From: Prevotella sp.
GTDB taxonomy: Bacteria > Bacteroidota > Bacteroidia > Bacteroidales > Bacteroidaceae
Assembly: GCA_022773825.1 (NCBI GenBank)
Contig: JALFOF010000084.1
Coordinates: forward strand, 1 to 64,000
Direction of reading: 5' to 3'
DNA length: 64,000 bases
In this document: positions 8,911 to 19,424 of the stretch, one piece after another
Layout: the number at the start of each line of letters is the position of its first letter
Numbering within the stretch: position 1 is the stretch's first letter
Notes under the pieces: model-generated
Told to the model about the DNA's origin: nothing
The model's input: only the letters and a program-made list of their open reading frames with translations
Databases searched by the model: none
Made by a program: the position numbers and the translations under genes

Positions 8911-11900
8911 TCATGGTGTTGTTTTTGACTTATATCTCCCGAACTCTTTTTGTATGACGATGCCGATGCCCTGCGTGTTGAGTGAGCTGCGTGTGAAGTA
9001 GCGGTCGTTGGACTGGTTGTACATTTTAAGGGCGAAGCTGCCAGTGGGGGTGAGGAGGTATTGCAGGGTGAAGTCGCCTATGAAATTCTGTGTGTCGGTG
9101 CTGATGTTGTCGCGGTATCCGAACTGTCCGTTGAAGACAAGGCGGTTGTTGAACAGCCGGCCGCTGAGCAGTCCCTCGTACACAGCGTTGTTAAAGCCGT
9201 CGGCACCGGGGGTGATGTTAGCGCCGAGAGTCCAGTTGGTGCTGCCTGTCACTTGTCCGAGGATGTCTGTGAGCTGCTGCGAGAGGGTACCGCTGAGGAA
9301 GCTCTGCATGGCGAGGGTGCCGCGGTTGGTGCGCTGTTCGCCGTCGCCGTCGGTGTCTTGCGAGTAGAACCTGCCTATGGCGAGTAGGTAGAGCACTTGC
9401 TGGTTCATCTCTTCCTCTGAGTTTATGACGGAGTAAACCATCTGCCGTGCGTCGCTGCCAAGCGACGGCAGGTCGAGCCCAAAGTCCACGCGGGGGTTGG
9501 CTGGCGGGCCGGTGATGTTCATAAGGCAGCTGACGGGAACGCTGTTGGCTTTGAAGCTGCTGCCGAGGCGTAGGTCGGCGAGGGAGACGCTGGGGATGTG
9601 GTAGGCGGCCTGGAGGTTGAGAATAGCGTCGTAGGGGTCGCCGCTGAAGGCTATGGTGCCGCCTTGCCGGAAAGAGAAGTCACGCCGCATGAGGTTTTGC
9701 ACGGTCATCCTGTAGCTGCCGTGGTCAACGGTGTAGTTGCCGAAGATGTTGAGGGCGCCTTTATTGTAGTAGTCTATGCGCAGTGCGCCGCTGCCGTAGA
9801 GGTCGATGTTGTCGCCCGTTGCCTCGTCCATGATGACATGCAGGCGAGTCTCAGGGGTGGTGTTGACCATGAGGTCAAGGCGTATGTTGGCCCTGTCGTT
9901 GCCTGCATCGAGGCGTTTGCGGTGACTGGGGGCGAGGGTGTCGGCGGCGGTGCCGGGGCTCGTGAGGGTGGCTTGGTGGCTGCCCCAGGTTATGAAGTCT
10001 TGCGAGCGCAGTGTCTCTGGCGACGAGGCGTTATAAGTTAGGAAGCTGTTGGGCAGGAGGGTGCAGTCGGCTGTGACGCGCACCTCGTTGCCTTTGCCGT
10101 GTACTCCTATATCGCCGTTTATGGCGGCATAGCCGCAGAAGGTGTCGTCAGCGGACAGAGTGGGTATGTTGTAGGCTATGAGGTTGCGTGTGGTGGCAGT
10201 GATGTCGTAGGATATCCTGCTGAGGTGGCGGTGGTGTATGCCTCCAGTGAGGTGTGCCACGCCGCCTGAGGTGTCGTGCAGGCGCACGCCGTCGAGGCGT
10301 ATGTCGTCGGGGATGAAGGCGACGGTGTCGCCTTCAAGGCGGTAGCGGCAGTTGGTGGCGGTGAGTGTCATGCTACCTTTTGCCGCTACTTTGCCTTCGA
10401 GGTTGATGGCGTTGAGGGGGCCGTGGAGGCGTAGTGCGCCGCTGCCGTGGAGGCTAATGTCGCTGAGGAAGGAGCCGCAGTAGGTCCGCATGAACTCCAA
10501 AGGGGTGCGGCCAAGGTCCATGGCGAGGTCTATGTTGTTGTGCTGAGGGGAGATATATCCACCCACGGCGAGGCTACCGCTGTCGGTCTCCGCCTTGCCC
10601 TCTACTGTTATGTTCCCCGTGGAGGCGGCGTAGCCTGCGTTGAGGCGCATGGTGCCCAGCCGTCCACCCTCGAACTTGAAGTCGCTGATGGTGAGGGCGG
10701 CGCTGGCTTCGGGGTGCTGCATTACGCCCGATGCGGCGGCTGTGCCGGAGGCTTTGCCGTCGAACTCCACGGAGTGGAAGTTTACGAGGTCGAGGATGTA
10801 GCCTATGTTGAGGTCTTTCAACTCCACGGTGAGGGTGTCGGCGGAGGATGGTGAGGCAGTGCCGCTTACGTAAAGGTGCTGGCTGTCGTTCTCCACGGCG
10901 AGGTGGTCCACGGTGAGTTTGCCGTCTTCGTAGCGTATTCCGTGTGTGTGTATGTTCCACACGGTGTCGCCAACTTCGAAGATGGAGTGGGGTATGCTGA
11001 CGCTGGCGTCGGTGGCGCTGCCTGTGCTGGGCGTGAACTGTGTCACGGTGTTCAGTCGTCCGCGGAAGATGTCGGCGCGCATATTGTCCCATGATATGGC
11101 AGTGGTGAGACCATTGTCTTGCGCGCGGCAGTCTATGCCGAAGGCCACGGGACCGTTCTTCTCCTCTATATTTGTGGCGAGTCTGGCGCGTAGCGCATCT
11201 TCCTCGGTCCATAGCCTCAGGTCGGTGGCGGAGAGGCTGGTGTCACCGATGGTGAGCGACGGGGCGGAGAGGGTGATGCTCGCACTACCCGTGGGGGTGT
11301 TGACATAGCCGTCCACGGTGAGGGGGCTATGTATGGTGGCGGGCAACTGCGCCAGCCGCTTTATGAAATCAGTGTTATGTATGGTGGCGTGCAGGGTGAA
11401 GTCGTCAGAGTTATTCTGCGGCAGGGGCAGTTGCTTTATGGCTGGCAGGTGCGCGGCGGCGAGGTTGGTGAAACTGCGCGCCACGGTGGACGCGGTGAAG
11501 GTGCCAAGCAGTTGGAGAGTTGCGAAGTCGCTGCTGAAGAGTAGCTGCTTCCTGCCGTCCTCGGTGCGTCCTACAGAGAGTGCGGCGTTTTCGAGCCCGG
11601 CATCGGGTTTGCCGCCCATGGGGTCGAAGACGCTGATGTCCGTCAGCGACACCGTGCCCGAGAAGTCGTCGATGGTGGTTCCCTCTGCGTCGGCTTCCAT
11701 GGTGAGGGCGAAGTGGTCGCCGTGGAATTTGTCCGTGAGGTTGAGGGCGGAGGGGCAGAAGTCGCTCAGCGTGGCGTGGGCGCGGAGGCTCTTTTTGCGC
11801 CCTATGCCTGCCTTGCCGTCTATGGAGAGCCGCAGGTTTGGGTCCTGTATGTCGAGGCTGCCGCTCACGATGTCGCCAGCGTATGCGATGTCAATATTAG

Positions 11901-13293
11901 CGTTGCTGTAAGTGTAGCCACGGTATGCCATCTCCTCCACCGTGCCCTTTGCCTTGCCGGAGGTGATGCCCGCCTTGCCATCGGTGTGTGCCTCCATGGC
12001 GAGACGGCATTTTATGTTGCCGAAACGCTGGTCGCCAGTGAGCTGGGCGATGTCGAGGGCGGCTGTCTCTATGGTGGCTTTGATGCTCCCGGCGTTGTAT
12101 TCTCCGTTTAATGCCACTTTCCCCGCCTTCGACGTGCTTATGTCGGTGTGGGCTGTGAAGTGGCGTGTGCCTTGCCATCCGAAGCGTCCCCGTGCCTCTA
12201 TGGAGCCTGTGCGACCCAGCACTGCCGGCATGCCGGGGAGTGAAGCGATAGCGAGGGTGAGGCTTTCCGTCATGTTGAGGCGGTTGAGCAATATGTCCGC
12301 TTTGGGTTGGCGGAGTATGTCGGTGATGGTGGCGGAGGCTTGCAGCGACAGTTCCGCGCCGTGGGTGGAGTAGGCGGCGAGGGTGGCTGTGGCGAGATGG
12401 TCTGTGCCTTCCGCGGTGGCTGCGAATTTCAGCGTGGGCAGGGCGGAGAGGTTGCCCTTGGGCAGCAGTGGGGCGAAGTCGGTGATGGAGAGCTTCTCTG
12501 CCCTGACGCTGCCGCGGAAGCGCAGGGAGCCAGGGCATAATCCGCTGCTATCAGTCTGGTATGTCACTCTGACACCGGGTATGGAGACTCGTGTGTTGGG
12601 CAGGCGCAGGAGCAGGTCGCTTAGTCGCAGGTCGCCGCTGGTGGCTTTGAGGTCTGCAGAAAGGTTACTGAGCCGTATGCCGGAGGCTTCGGAGAGCGAC
12701 AGGCGTTTTAGTGAAAGGTGGAGGGAATCGTCGGTGAGCTTGTATAATATAATATGTGACGACAGCTTGCTGATGTTTATGTGGCAGGGCGAGAATTGCC
12801 CTTCCACGATGGGCTTGTCGTGTTGGTCGTAGGTGATGCTGCCGTTGCGTATGATGAGCGAGGCGATGTCGAGGTTGAGCGGCGTGGTGGCGGTCGTGTC
12901 CTTGCTCTTTAGCGAGTCGATGGCAAATTGGCAGTTGAGGGGTGAGGAGGCGTCGCGGCGGCAGAGGGAGGCCTTCATGCCGAAGAGTTGAGCAGAGGAT
13001 ATGGACACTTTGCCGTCGAGGAGTGGTAGTAGCTGTATCGTGGCTGACACGCGTCCGGCGCGCAACATCTGCCTGCTCTCTTGGTCGTATATCAGAAGAT
13101 TGTCAATGATGACGCGGTTAAAGAGGCGCAAATCTACCCTGCCCACTTCCACCTTTGTACCCAGTTTCGCAGCCAGTGCCTCGCTGGCGGTGCTGGCAAG
13201 AAATGCCTGTACTGCCGGAACTCTCAGCAGTACGAAAGTGGAGAGCCACACCGTGATGGCTACCCATATTATGGTGCGGACGAGGTGTTTCAT
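8911..13293 (-). CDS. TamB-type translocation/assembly module protein
   Basis: Very long AsmA/TamB-like beta-rich protein with N-terminal TM and C-terminal DUF490-like region (ILNLQAAYHIPSVSLADL...NITGPPANPRVDFGLDLP); start at ATG 13293 (MKHLVRTIIW) avoids overlap with the upstream gene. Confidence 0.85.
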   Translation of the reverse strand: MKHLVRTIIWVAITVWLSTFVLLRVPAVQAFLASTASEALAAKLGTKVEVGRVDLRLFNRVIIDNLLIYDQESRQMLRAGRVSATIQLLPLLDGKVSISSAQLFGMKASLCRRDASSPLNCQFAIDSLKSKDTTATTPLNLDIASLIIRNGSITYDQHDKPIVEGQFSPCHINISKLSSHIILYKLTDDSLHLSLKRLSLSEASGIRLSNLSADLKATSGDLRLSDLLLRLPNTRVSIPGVRVTYQTDSSGLCPGSLRFRGSVRAEKLSITDFAPLLPKGNLSALPTLKFAATAEGTDHLATATLAAYSTHGAELSLQASATITDILRQPKADILLNRLNMTESLTLAIASLPGMPAVLGRTGSIEARGRFGWQGTRHFTAHTDISTSKAGKVALNGEYNAGSIKATIETAALDIAQLTGDQRFGNIKCRLAMEAHTDGKAGITSGKAKGTVEEMAYRGYTYSNANIDIAYAGDIVSGSLDIQDPNLRLSIDGKAGIGRKKSLRAHATLSDFCPSALNLTDKFHGDHFALTMEADAEGTTIDDFSGTVSLTDISVFDPMGGKPDAGLENAALSVGRTEDGRKQLLFSSDFATLQLLGTFTASTVARSFTNLAAAHLPAIKQLPLPQNNSDDFTLHATIHNTDFIKRLAQLPATIHSPLTVDGYVNTPTGSASITLSAPSLTIGDTSLSATDLRLWTEEDALRARLATNIEEKNGPVAFGIDCRAQDNGLTTAISWDNMRADIFRGRLNTVTQFTPSTGSATDASVSIPHSIFEVGDTVWNIHTHGIRYEDGKLTVDHLAVENDSQHLYVSGTASPSSADTLTVELKDLNIGYILDLVNFHSVEFDGKASGTAAASGVMQHPEASAALTISDFKFEGGRLGTMRLNAGYAASTGNITVEGKAETDSGSLAVGGYISPQHNNIDLAMDLGRTPLEFMRTYCGSFLSDISLHGSGALRLHGPLNAINLEGKVAAKGSMTLTATNCRYRLEGDTVAFIPDDIRLDGVRLHDTSGGVAHLTGGIHHRHLSRISYDITATTRNLIAYNIPTLSADDTFCGYAAINGDIGVHGKGNEVRVTADCTLLPNSFLTYNASSPETLRSQDFITWGSHQATLTSPGTAADTLAPSHRKRLDAGNDRANIRLDLMVNTTPETRLHVIMDEATGDNIDLYGSGALRIDYYNKGALNIFGNYTVDHGSYRMTVQNLMRRDFSFRQGGTIAFSGDPYDAILNLQAAYHIPSVSLADLRLGSSFKANSVPVSCLMNITGPPANPRVDFGLDLPSLGSDARQMVYSVINSEEEMNQQVLYLLAIGRFYSQDTDGDGEQRTNRGTLAMQSFLSGTLSQQLTDILGQVTGSTNWTLGANITPGADGFNNAVYEGLLSGRLFNNRLVFNGQFGYRDNISTDTQNFIGDFTLQYLLTPTGSFALKMYNQSNDRYFTRSSLNTQGIGIVIQKEFGRYKSKTTP

Positions 13294-13300
13294 GAGGTGC

Positions 13301-13954
13301 TTACCCGAAAATCCTGCTACCCACCCTGACATGGTTGGAACCACACTGCTGAGCGAGGAGATAGTCATGGCTCATGCCATAGGACTTGGTGTCGAAGGCG
13401 GTGTCATTGGCAAAGTGTTTTGCCTTGACGGCGTTGAAAAAGTCGCGCGCCAGCAGGAACTCGCGGCGTATCTCCTCTGTGTCGTCAGTGTTGCTTGCCA
13501 TCATCATAATGCCGCGGATGCGTATGTTGCGCATCTCGCGCCACTCTCCTCCGTCGAGCAGGGCGAGACAATCGGAAGGGGTCATGCCGCTCTTAGTGTC
13601 TTCCTGTGCGAGGTGTAGCTCGAGAAGGATGTCTATGACCCTGCCGCACTTGGCTCCCTGCCTGTCTATCTCCTTCATTAGCTTGAGGGAGTCTACGGTC
13701 TCTATCATCGCTATGTATGGCGCTATGTACTTCACCTTGTTAGTCTGCAGGTGACCAATGAAGTGCCATTGTATGTCTTTCGGTAGGCTCTCGTGCTTAA
13801 TTCGCAGTTCTTGCTCACGGCTTTCGCCGAAGATACGTTGACCAACGGCGTATGCCTCCTGCACCGCTTCTACAGGATGGTATTTGCTTACGGCTACGAG
13901 GCATACACCGTTGTCAAGGGTGTGGCGCACCTCTTGTAGGTTGTTGCTAATCAT
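13301..13954 (-). CDS. YggS family pyridoxal phosphate homeostasis protein
   Basis: VAVSKYHPVEAVQEAYAVGQRIFGESREQEL, WHFIGHLQTNKVKYIAP, SYGMSHDYLLAQQCGSNHVRVGSRIFG. Confidence 0.93.
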   Translation of the reverse strand: MISNNLQEVRHTLDNGVCLVAVSKYHPVEAVQEAYAVGQRIFGESREQELRIKHESLPKDIQWHFIGHLQTNKVKYIAPYIAMIETVDSLKLMKEIDRQGAKCGRVIDILLELHLAQEDTKSGMTPSDCLALLDGGEWREMRNIRIRGIMMMASNTDDTEEIRREFLLARDFFNAVKAKHFANDTAFDTKSYGMSHDYLLAQQCGSNHVRVGSRIFG

Positions 13955-13966
13955 ATTGTCGTGTTA

Positions 13967-14497
13967 TTATAGCGAAGCCTCCGCGGTCTCTTGCGCTGCC
14001 GCGTCTTCGTATTCGGGGCGGTCGTCCTCCTTTGGCTTGCTGACGTGTTTCGTGCCGTCGTGCTCGAACACGTCCATCAGGGTCGTTTCGGTGACGGAAG
14101 CAATCTTCCAGTCCTGCATCCCCGTGTTCATCACAGTCTCAAGGTTTTGCACGGCGTTCTGGAATGTGTTACCCTGCACAAGGTAGTTGACGGCGGTGAG
14201 CTTCTCCTTACCCGATTTTTCGTCTAATATAATAAACTGTAGTTTTGCCTTGTACCATTTGTCATCGCGAGGATTGTCGCTGAAGAAGACCTCTTTGTAG
14301 GATGCTTTCTTTATGTCTGTCACGGTGAACTCGCCAGAGATGTATGATGACATCTCGCTGATAATCGTCTCTTCTGCCTCGGTGAATGACAGCGCATCCA
14401 GCACGTAAGCCTCTGTTACCTTCTTCTGGAGCCCGTCCTCCATTGTCTTCTCATAGCGTATCTTGGTTTCAAACCATTCCGCAGCTCTTGATCTCAT
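13967..14497 (-). CDS. DUF4494-type protein
   Basis: EWFETKIRYEKTMEDGLQKKVTEAYVLDALSFTEAE; start ATG 14497 favoured over track start 14539. Confidence 0.7.
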   Translation of the reverse strand: MRSRAAEWFETKIRYEKTMEDGLQKKVTEAYVLDALSFTEAEETIISEMSSYISGEFTVTDIKKASYKEVFFSDNPRDDKWYKAKLQFIILDEKSGKEKLTAVNYLVQGNTFQNAVQNLETVMNTGMQDWKIASVTETTLMDVFEHDGTKHVSKPKEDDRPEYEDAAAQETAEASL

Positions 14498-14696
14498 TGC
14501 TTGATTGTTATTGTTTGTTTGTAGTGCAAAGGTAAGCAATTCCCGTCTAATATGCCAACAAATACCCGCATTTCATCCTATTTGATAATAAAAAACGGCA
14601 AAAGTTCTTTTTTGTCGATTATTTTTTGTAATTTTGCGCCCATTATAGTTCCTTGCCAAACGGGTGGGGAAGCATAAAAAAACAATAAATAACGCG

Positions 14697-15899
14697 ATGC
14701 CAAAAATATCAAAACGCGGAGTGGAGATGCCAGAGTCGCCTATCAGGAAGCTGGCGCCACTCGCCGCAGCAGCAAAAAAACGTGGGATAAAGGTGTATCA
14801 CCTCAACATTGGTCAGCCAGACCTTCCCACGCCGCAGGTGGGGCTTGATGCCCTGAAGAACATAGACCGCAAGATACTTGAATACTCTCCCTCGCAGGGC
14901 ATACAGTCCTATAGGGAGAAGCTTGTGGACTATTACGCCAAGTATAACATCTCTGTCACCCCCGATGATATTATAGTAACCAGCGGAGGCAGTGAGGCTA
15001 TACTGTTTGCATTCATGGCATGCCTTAATCCAGGCGATGAGATAATAGTGCCAGAGCCAGCATACGCTAACTACATGGCTTTCGCTATATCTGCTGGTGC
15101 CAAAATTCGTACCATAGCAACGACAATAGACGAGGGCTTCTCTCTGCCGAAAGTGGAGAAGTTTGAGGAGCTTATAAACTCGCGTACACGTGCCATTATG
15201 ATATGTAACCCGAATAACCCGACGGGTTACCTCTACACTCGCAGGGAGATGAACCAGATACGTGACCTTGTGAAGAAGTATGACCTATATCTCTTTTCCG
15301 ATGAGGTGTACAGGGAATACATATACACTGGCTCGCCATATATTTCGGTTTGTCACCTTGAGGGCATAGAACGCAACACCGTGCTCATAGACTCTGTGTC
15401 AAAACGATATTCCGAATGTGGCATACGTATTGGTGCGTTGATAACGAAGAACAGCGAGATACGCCAGGCGGTGATGAAATTTTGTCAGGCGCGTTTGTCG
15501 CCACCGCTCATTGGACAGATAGTGGCGGAGGCATCGCTTGACGTTCCAGAGGAGTATATGAGGGATGTTTACGATGAGTATGTGGAGCGTCGTAAGGTGC
15601 TTATTGACGGCCTTAACCGCATCTCCGGCGTGTATTCTCCTATCCCTATGGGTGCATTCTACACCATGGCGCAGCTGCCTGTGGACGATGCGGAGAAGTT
15701 CTGCCGCTGGTGTCTTGAAGAGTTCTCCTATGAGGGTGAGACCGTTATGATGGCTCCCGGGGCGGGATTTTATACCACTCCCGGAGCAGGCATTAACCAG
15801 GTGCGCATAGCTTACGTGTTGAAGAAAGACGACCTTGAGCGCGCCCTCGTAGTATTGCGAAAGGCCCTTGAGGAATATCCCGGGAGAACAAATAAGTAA
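14697..15899 (+). CDS. pyridoxal phosphate-dependent aminotransferase
   Basis: Class I/II aminotransferase: LNIGQPDLPTPQ, NPNNPTGYLYTRREM, DSVSKRYSECGIRIGA; start ATG 14697. Confidence 0.9.
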   Translation: MPKISKRGVEMPESPIRKLAPLAAAAKKRGIKVYHLNIGQPDLPTPQVGLDALKNIDRKILEYSPSQGIQSYREKLVDYYAKYNISVTPDDIIVTSGGSEAILFAFMACLNPGDEIIVPEPAYANYMAFAISAGAKIRTIATTIDEGFSLPKVEKFEELINSRTRAIMICNPNNPTGYLYTRREMNQIRDLVKKYDLYLFSDEVYREYIYTGSPYISVCHLEGIERNTVLIDSVSKRYSECGIRIGALITKNSEIRQAVMKFCQARLSPPLIGQIVAEASLDVPEEYMRDVYDEYVERRKVLIDGLNRISGVYSPIPMGAFYTMAQLPVDDAEKFCRWCLEEFSYEGETVMMAPGAGFYTTPGAGINQVRIAYVLKKDDLERALVVLRKALEEYPGRTNK

Positions 15900-15913
15900 T
15901 CCCTAATCCCTTT

Positions 15914-17185
15914 ATGTCACTCCCTTTTTACATTGCGCACCGCCTTTACTCCAGCGGAGGCATACAGGCAAAGAAAGTGAGCCGCCCTGCCGTACGTATT
16001 GCCATGCTTGGCATTGCTATTGGCATGGCGACTATGATTATCTCCATATCTGTGGTGCTGGGGTTTAAGCACACTATTCGCGACAAGATAGCTGGTTTTG
16101 GCAGCCATATCGTGGTTTCTAATTACATGACGCTGCAGACTACCGACCAGACGCATCCTGTTAATGCTAACGATTCGCTTGTTAGTGTGGTGAAAGGCAT
16201 TCCTGGTGTGTGCCATGTGCAGCGTTATGCCCAAAAGCAGGGGGTGCTGAAGACAGACGAAGACTTCCTCGGCGTGATGTTCAAAGGGGTAGGAGAGGAT
16301 TATGACACTACCTTTATTGCAAGCAATATAGTCAGCGGTAGCATGCCGAAACTCAGTGCCGATAAAAGCACTCGGCAACTGCTAATATCTCGTAACATGG
16401 CGGACAAGTTGCATCTTCAGCCTGGTGACAAGGTCTTTGCCTACTTCCTCGGCACAGAGGACGTTAGAGCACGGCAGTTTACCGTGGCGGGAATATACCA
16501 GACAAACCTCACGCGCTATGACGAATCTATCTGTTTCACCGACCTCTACACAGTTTCCCGTCTCAACGGATGGCAGATGTTGCCAGAAGAAGATAAGCGT
16601 GAGGTGACGGGATTGGAGCTCCTCACCGCTGGCTTTGACAGTATTCCTGCCGTTGAAGACGTTATAATAAATAAGGTGAACAAGACCTACGACAGCGACG
16701 GAAACCCTCTTACCTCCGCTACGATACAAGATCTTGCCCCGCAGACATTCTCATGGCTTGACCTCCTCGACCTTAATGTGTGGATTATTCTCATCCTTAT
16801 GGTCAGCGTTTCTGGTTTTACAATGATTAGTGGGTTGCTTATCATTATCCTTGAGCGTAGCTCCATGATAGGACTCCTTAAAGCCCTTGGCGCTCGTAAC
16901 GCCTTAATACGCCGCACTTTCCGATGGCTTGCCCTCTTCATTGTGGCGAAGGGAATGTTGTGGGGCAACGTCATCGGTATAGGTCTCTGTCTGTTACAAC
17001 AGCATACTGGCATAGTAAGCCTCGACCCAGCGACATATTATGTGGCGGAAGCTCCCGTGGAGTTGAACGTGCCATTGCTCGTGTTACTCAATATCGCCAC
17101 GCTTCTCATCACAACTATGGCGCTTGTATTGCCGAGTTGCCTTGTTTCCACCATCCATCCAGCGAAGTCAATGAAGGTGGAATAG
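15914..17185 (+). CDS. ABC transporter permease, LolC/E-FtsX type
   Basis: Four TM regions; ISVVLGFKHTIRDKIAGFGSHIVVSN N-terminal pattern and MIGLLKALGARNALIRRTF. Confidence 0.88.
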   Translation: MSLPFYIAHRLYSSGGIQAKKVSRPAVRIAMLGIAIGMATMIISISVVLGFKHTIRDKIAGFGSHIVVSNYMTLQTTDQTHPVNANDSLVSVVKGIPGVCHVQRYAQKQGVLKTDEDFLGVMFKGVGEDYDTTFIASNIVSGSMPKLSADKSTRQLLISRNMADKLHLQPGDKVFAYFLGTEDVRARQFTVAGIYQTNLTRYDESICFTDLYTVSRLNGWQMLPEEDKREVTGLELLTAGFDSIPAVEDVIINKVNKTYDSDGNPLTSATIQDLAPQTFSWLDLLDLNVWIILILMVSVSGFTMISGLLIIILERSSMIGLLKALGARNALIRRTFRWLALFIVAKGMLWGNVIGIGLCLLQQHTGIVSLDPATYYVAEAPVELNVPLLVLLNIATLLITTMALVLPSCLVSTIHPAKSMKVE

Positions 17186-17208
17186 CTGTTGCGGAAACGG
17201 TTTCTCTT

Positions 17209-17775
17209 TTATGATGCTAACCAGTTGTTTAGCATTGTTCTGCCTTCAGTTGTCAACACGCTTTCTGGGTGGAACTGTATTCCGTGTATGTCATACTCCT
17301 TGTGACGCAGTGCCATAATCTGTCCTTCGTCACTTTCAGCCGTTATCTCAAGACAGTCGGGGAGGTTCTCCTTGCTTACCACCCAAGAGTGGTAACGCCC
17401 CATGACGATGCGGCGTGGTAATCCGTTGAAGATGATGTCGTTGCCAAACTGCGTTCCTTCTGTTGCTACGCCGTGGAATACTGTTGACAGGTTCTCTAAT
17501 TTACCCCCGAAGAATTCTCCTATAGCCTGATGGCCAAGGCAAACGCCGAGTATTGGCTTCTTGCCAGCATAATGCTTTATCACGTCAAGCAGCAGCCCAG
17601 CCTCGGAAGGTATGCCCGGTCCGGGCGAGAGGATAATCTTGTCAAAGCCTTCCAGTTCCTCCATCGTGAACTGGTCGTTGCGGTAAACAGTGACTTCTGC
17701 GCCCAGTTCCTTTACGAGGTGACTAAGGTTGTAGGTGAAGGAGTCATAGTTATCTATTATTACTATATGTTTCAT
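17209..17775 (-). CDS. trpG: anthranilate synthase component II (glutamine amidotransferase)
   Basis: DNYDSFTYNL, LSPGPGIPSEAG, GVCLGHQAIGE, GIQFHPESV. Confidence 0.93.
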   Translation of the reverse strand: MKHIVIIDNYDSFTYNLSHLVKELGAEVTVYRNDQFTMEELEGFDKIILSPGPGIPSEAGLLLDVIKHYAGKKPILGVCLGHQAIGEFFGGKLENLSTVFHGVATEGTQFGNDIIFNGLPRRIVMGRYHSWVVSKENLPDCLEITAESDEGQIMALRHKEYDIHGIQFHPESVLTTEGRTMLNNWLAS

Positions 17776-17796
17776 TGTGTTTGTTAGCTAATGTTA

Positions 17797-19221
17797 TTAC
17801 ATGTTCTCTGCCATAAGAATAGCTCTGCGCAGTGCTCCGAGCTTGTTGTTCACTTCCTGCAATTCATATTCTTCATCGCTTTTTGCCACGATGCCTCCAC
17901 CAGCTTGGAACCACAGTTCGCCGTTGCGGCTCACGAATGTGCGTATCGTGATAGCTTGATTTAGCGTGCGGTTAAAGCCAATGAAACCGATACATCCGCC
18001 GTATGCTCCACGGTTGTGTGGCTCATATTCGGATATCAGTTGCATGGCACGTACCTTTGGAGCTCCTGATAGGGTGCCGGCAGGGAAGGTGTCGATGAAC
18101 GCCTTTATGGGGTCTGCTCCTTTGTCGAGCTTTCCGCTGACGCGGCTTACAAGGTGTATGACGTGTGAATAATACTGCATATCCTTGTAGAAATCCACCT
18201 TTACATTGTGACAATTCCGTGACAAGTCGTTGCGTGCAAGGTCAACCAGCATCACGTGCTCCGCATTCTCCTTGGCATCGTTACGTAGGTATTCCGCGTT
18301 CCTGCGGTCTTGCTCCGCGTTGCCAGTGCGTTTTGTTGTTCCTGCAATGGGGTCTATATATGCAAAGTATTCCCCATTGTCGTTTATTGTTATGCGGTAA
18401 TGCGTCTCTGGTGACGAGCCGAATATGCGGAATCCACCGAAGTCGAAGTAGAACAGGTATGGTGAGGGGTTTATGCTACGCAGAGCGCGATAGAGTTTGA
18501 AGTCGTCCCCCTCATACTGTTGTACAAATCGGCGTGACAACACAATCTGGAACACATCGCCACGCAGGCAGTGCTTAATGCCCTTGCGTATGTTTGCTTT
18601 GTGCTCCTCGTCTGTCAGTGGCGAGGTGGTGTCGCCGATGGGGTGGAAACTGTATGGCTGCACGTTGGCTTTGTTCATTCTTACCATCAGCTTCTCTATT
18701 TGTTCCGTGCCGTTAGCAGTCGTGTCTCCTTCTTCCGTGAGTGTTATAATAATCATTTTATTGTTGAAATGGTCGAACACTATCACGTCGCGGAAGAAGA
18801 TATAGAGCATATCCGGAGCGTCATTCTTTGCCATTGTAGTGTCTTTCACCGCTATATCCTCAAAATATCTTACGGCATTGAAGGCGGTGTAGCCATACAG
18901 TCCGCAGTATTCCGCGCAGTCACCGGTGATGGCGAAACGGTTTATGAAGTCATTGATGGCATTGTCTGAGCGGTAGTCGTGGTTTACGGCGTGGCGCACC
19001 GTTGTGCCATCGGGGTAGGAGCAGACGGCCTCGCCGTGGCTGATGCTGACAGATGCCACGGGGTTTAGTCCTATGAAAGACCGCGAGTTGTCTTTCTCGT
19101 GATAGTCAGAGCTCTCCATCAGCGCAGACTGCGGATAGATGTCCCTAAGACGCATATATACGCTCACAGGCGTATAGAGGTCCGCAAGGATAGTCTTGGT
19201 TGTTGTTTTGTATCTGAACAT
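17797..19221 (-). CDS. trpE: anthranilate synthase component I
   Basis: Chorismate-binding motifs: DPIAGTTKRTGN, FPAGTLSGAPKVRAM, GCIGFIGFN. Confidence 0.93.
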   Translation of the reverse strand: MFRYKTTTKTILADLYTPVSVYMRLRDIYPQSALMESSDYHEKDNSRSFIGLNPVASVSISHGEAVCSYPDGTTVRHAVNHDYRSDNAINDFINRFAITGDCAEYCGLYGYTAFNAVRYFEDIAVKDTTMAKNDAPDMLYIFFRDVIVFDHFNNKMIIITLTEEGDTTANGTEQIEKLMVRMNKANVQPYSFHPIGDTTSPLTDEEHKANIRKGIKHCLRGDVFQIVLSRRFVQQYEGDDFKLYRALRSINPSPYLFYFDFGGFRIFGSSPETHYRITINDNGEYFAYIDPIAGTTKRTGNAEQDRRNAEYLRNDAKENAEHVMLVDLARNDLSRNCHNVKVDFYKDMQYYSHVIHLVSRVSGKLDKGADPIKAFIDTFPAGTLSGAPKVRAMQLISEYEPHNRGAYGGCIGFIGFNRTLNQAITIRTFVSRNGELWFQAGGGIVAKSDEEYELQEVNNKLGALRRAILMAENM

Positions 19222-19293
19222 TTGTGTTTTTTTTTTTGTTGTTTGGTTGAGGGCTTTTCTCGGGCTGACGCCCGAGACACAGGGGCGGGGGGA

Positions 19294-19422
19294 TTGGTTG
19301 TTTGGTGGTTTGGTGGTTTAGTGGTTTGGTGGTTTAGTGGTTTGGTGGTTTGGTGGTTTGGTCGCTTGGTCGCCTATTGCATCCAACTAAACCACTAAAC
19401 CACCAAATCACTAAACAACTAA
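19294..19422. repeat. GGTTTGGTGGTTTAGT hairpin repeat
   Basis: Left arm of reiterated GGTTTGGTGGTTTAGTGGTTT, right arm CAACTAAACCACTAAACCACCAAATCACTAAACAACT, in the trpE-trpB gap. Confidence 0.85.
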
Positions 19423-19424
19423 AA

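Noticed and set aside
10574-11212. 212-aa and other Arg/His-rich ORFs inside tamB
   Set aside because: Alternative-frame translation of tamB with extreme R/H/T composition.
8911-13293. Novelty of a TamB gene without adjacent TamA/BamA-type gene
   Set aside because: TamB-like genes are often unlinked to a partner; absence in a 64-kb window is not informative.
19258-19276. CTCGGGCTGACGCCCGAG hairpin as terminator
   Set aside because: Stem is clear but no T-tract follows on either strand; function unsupported.
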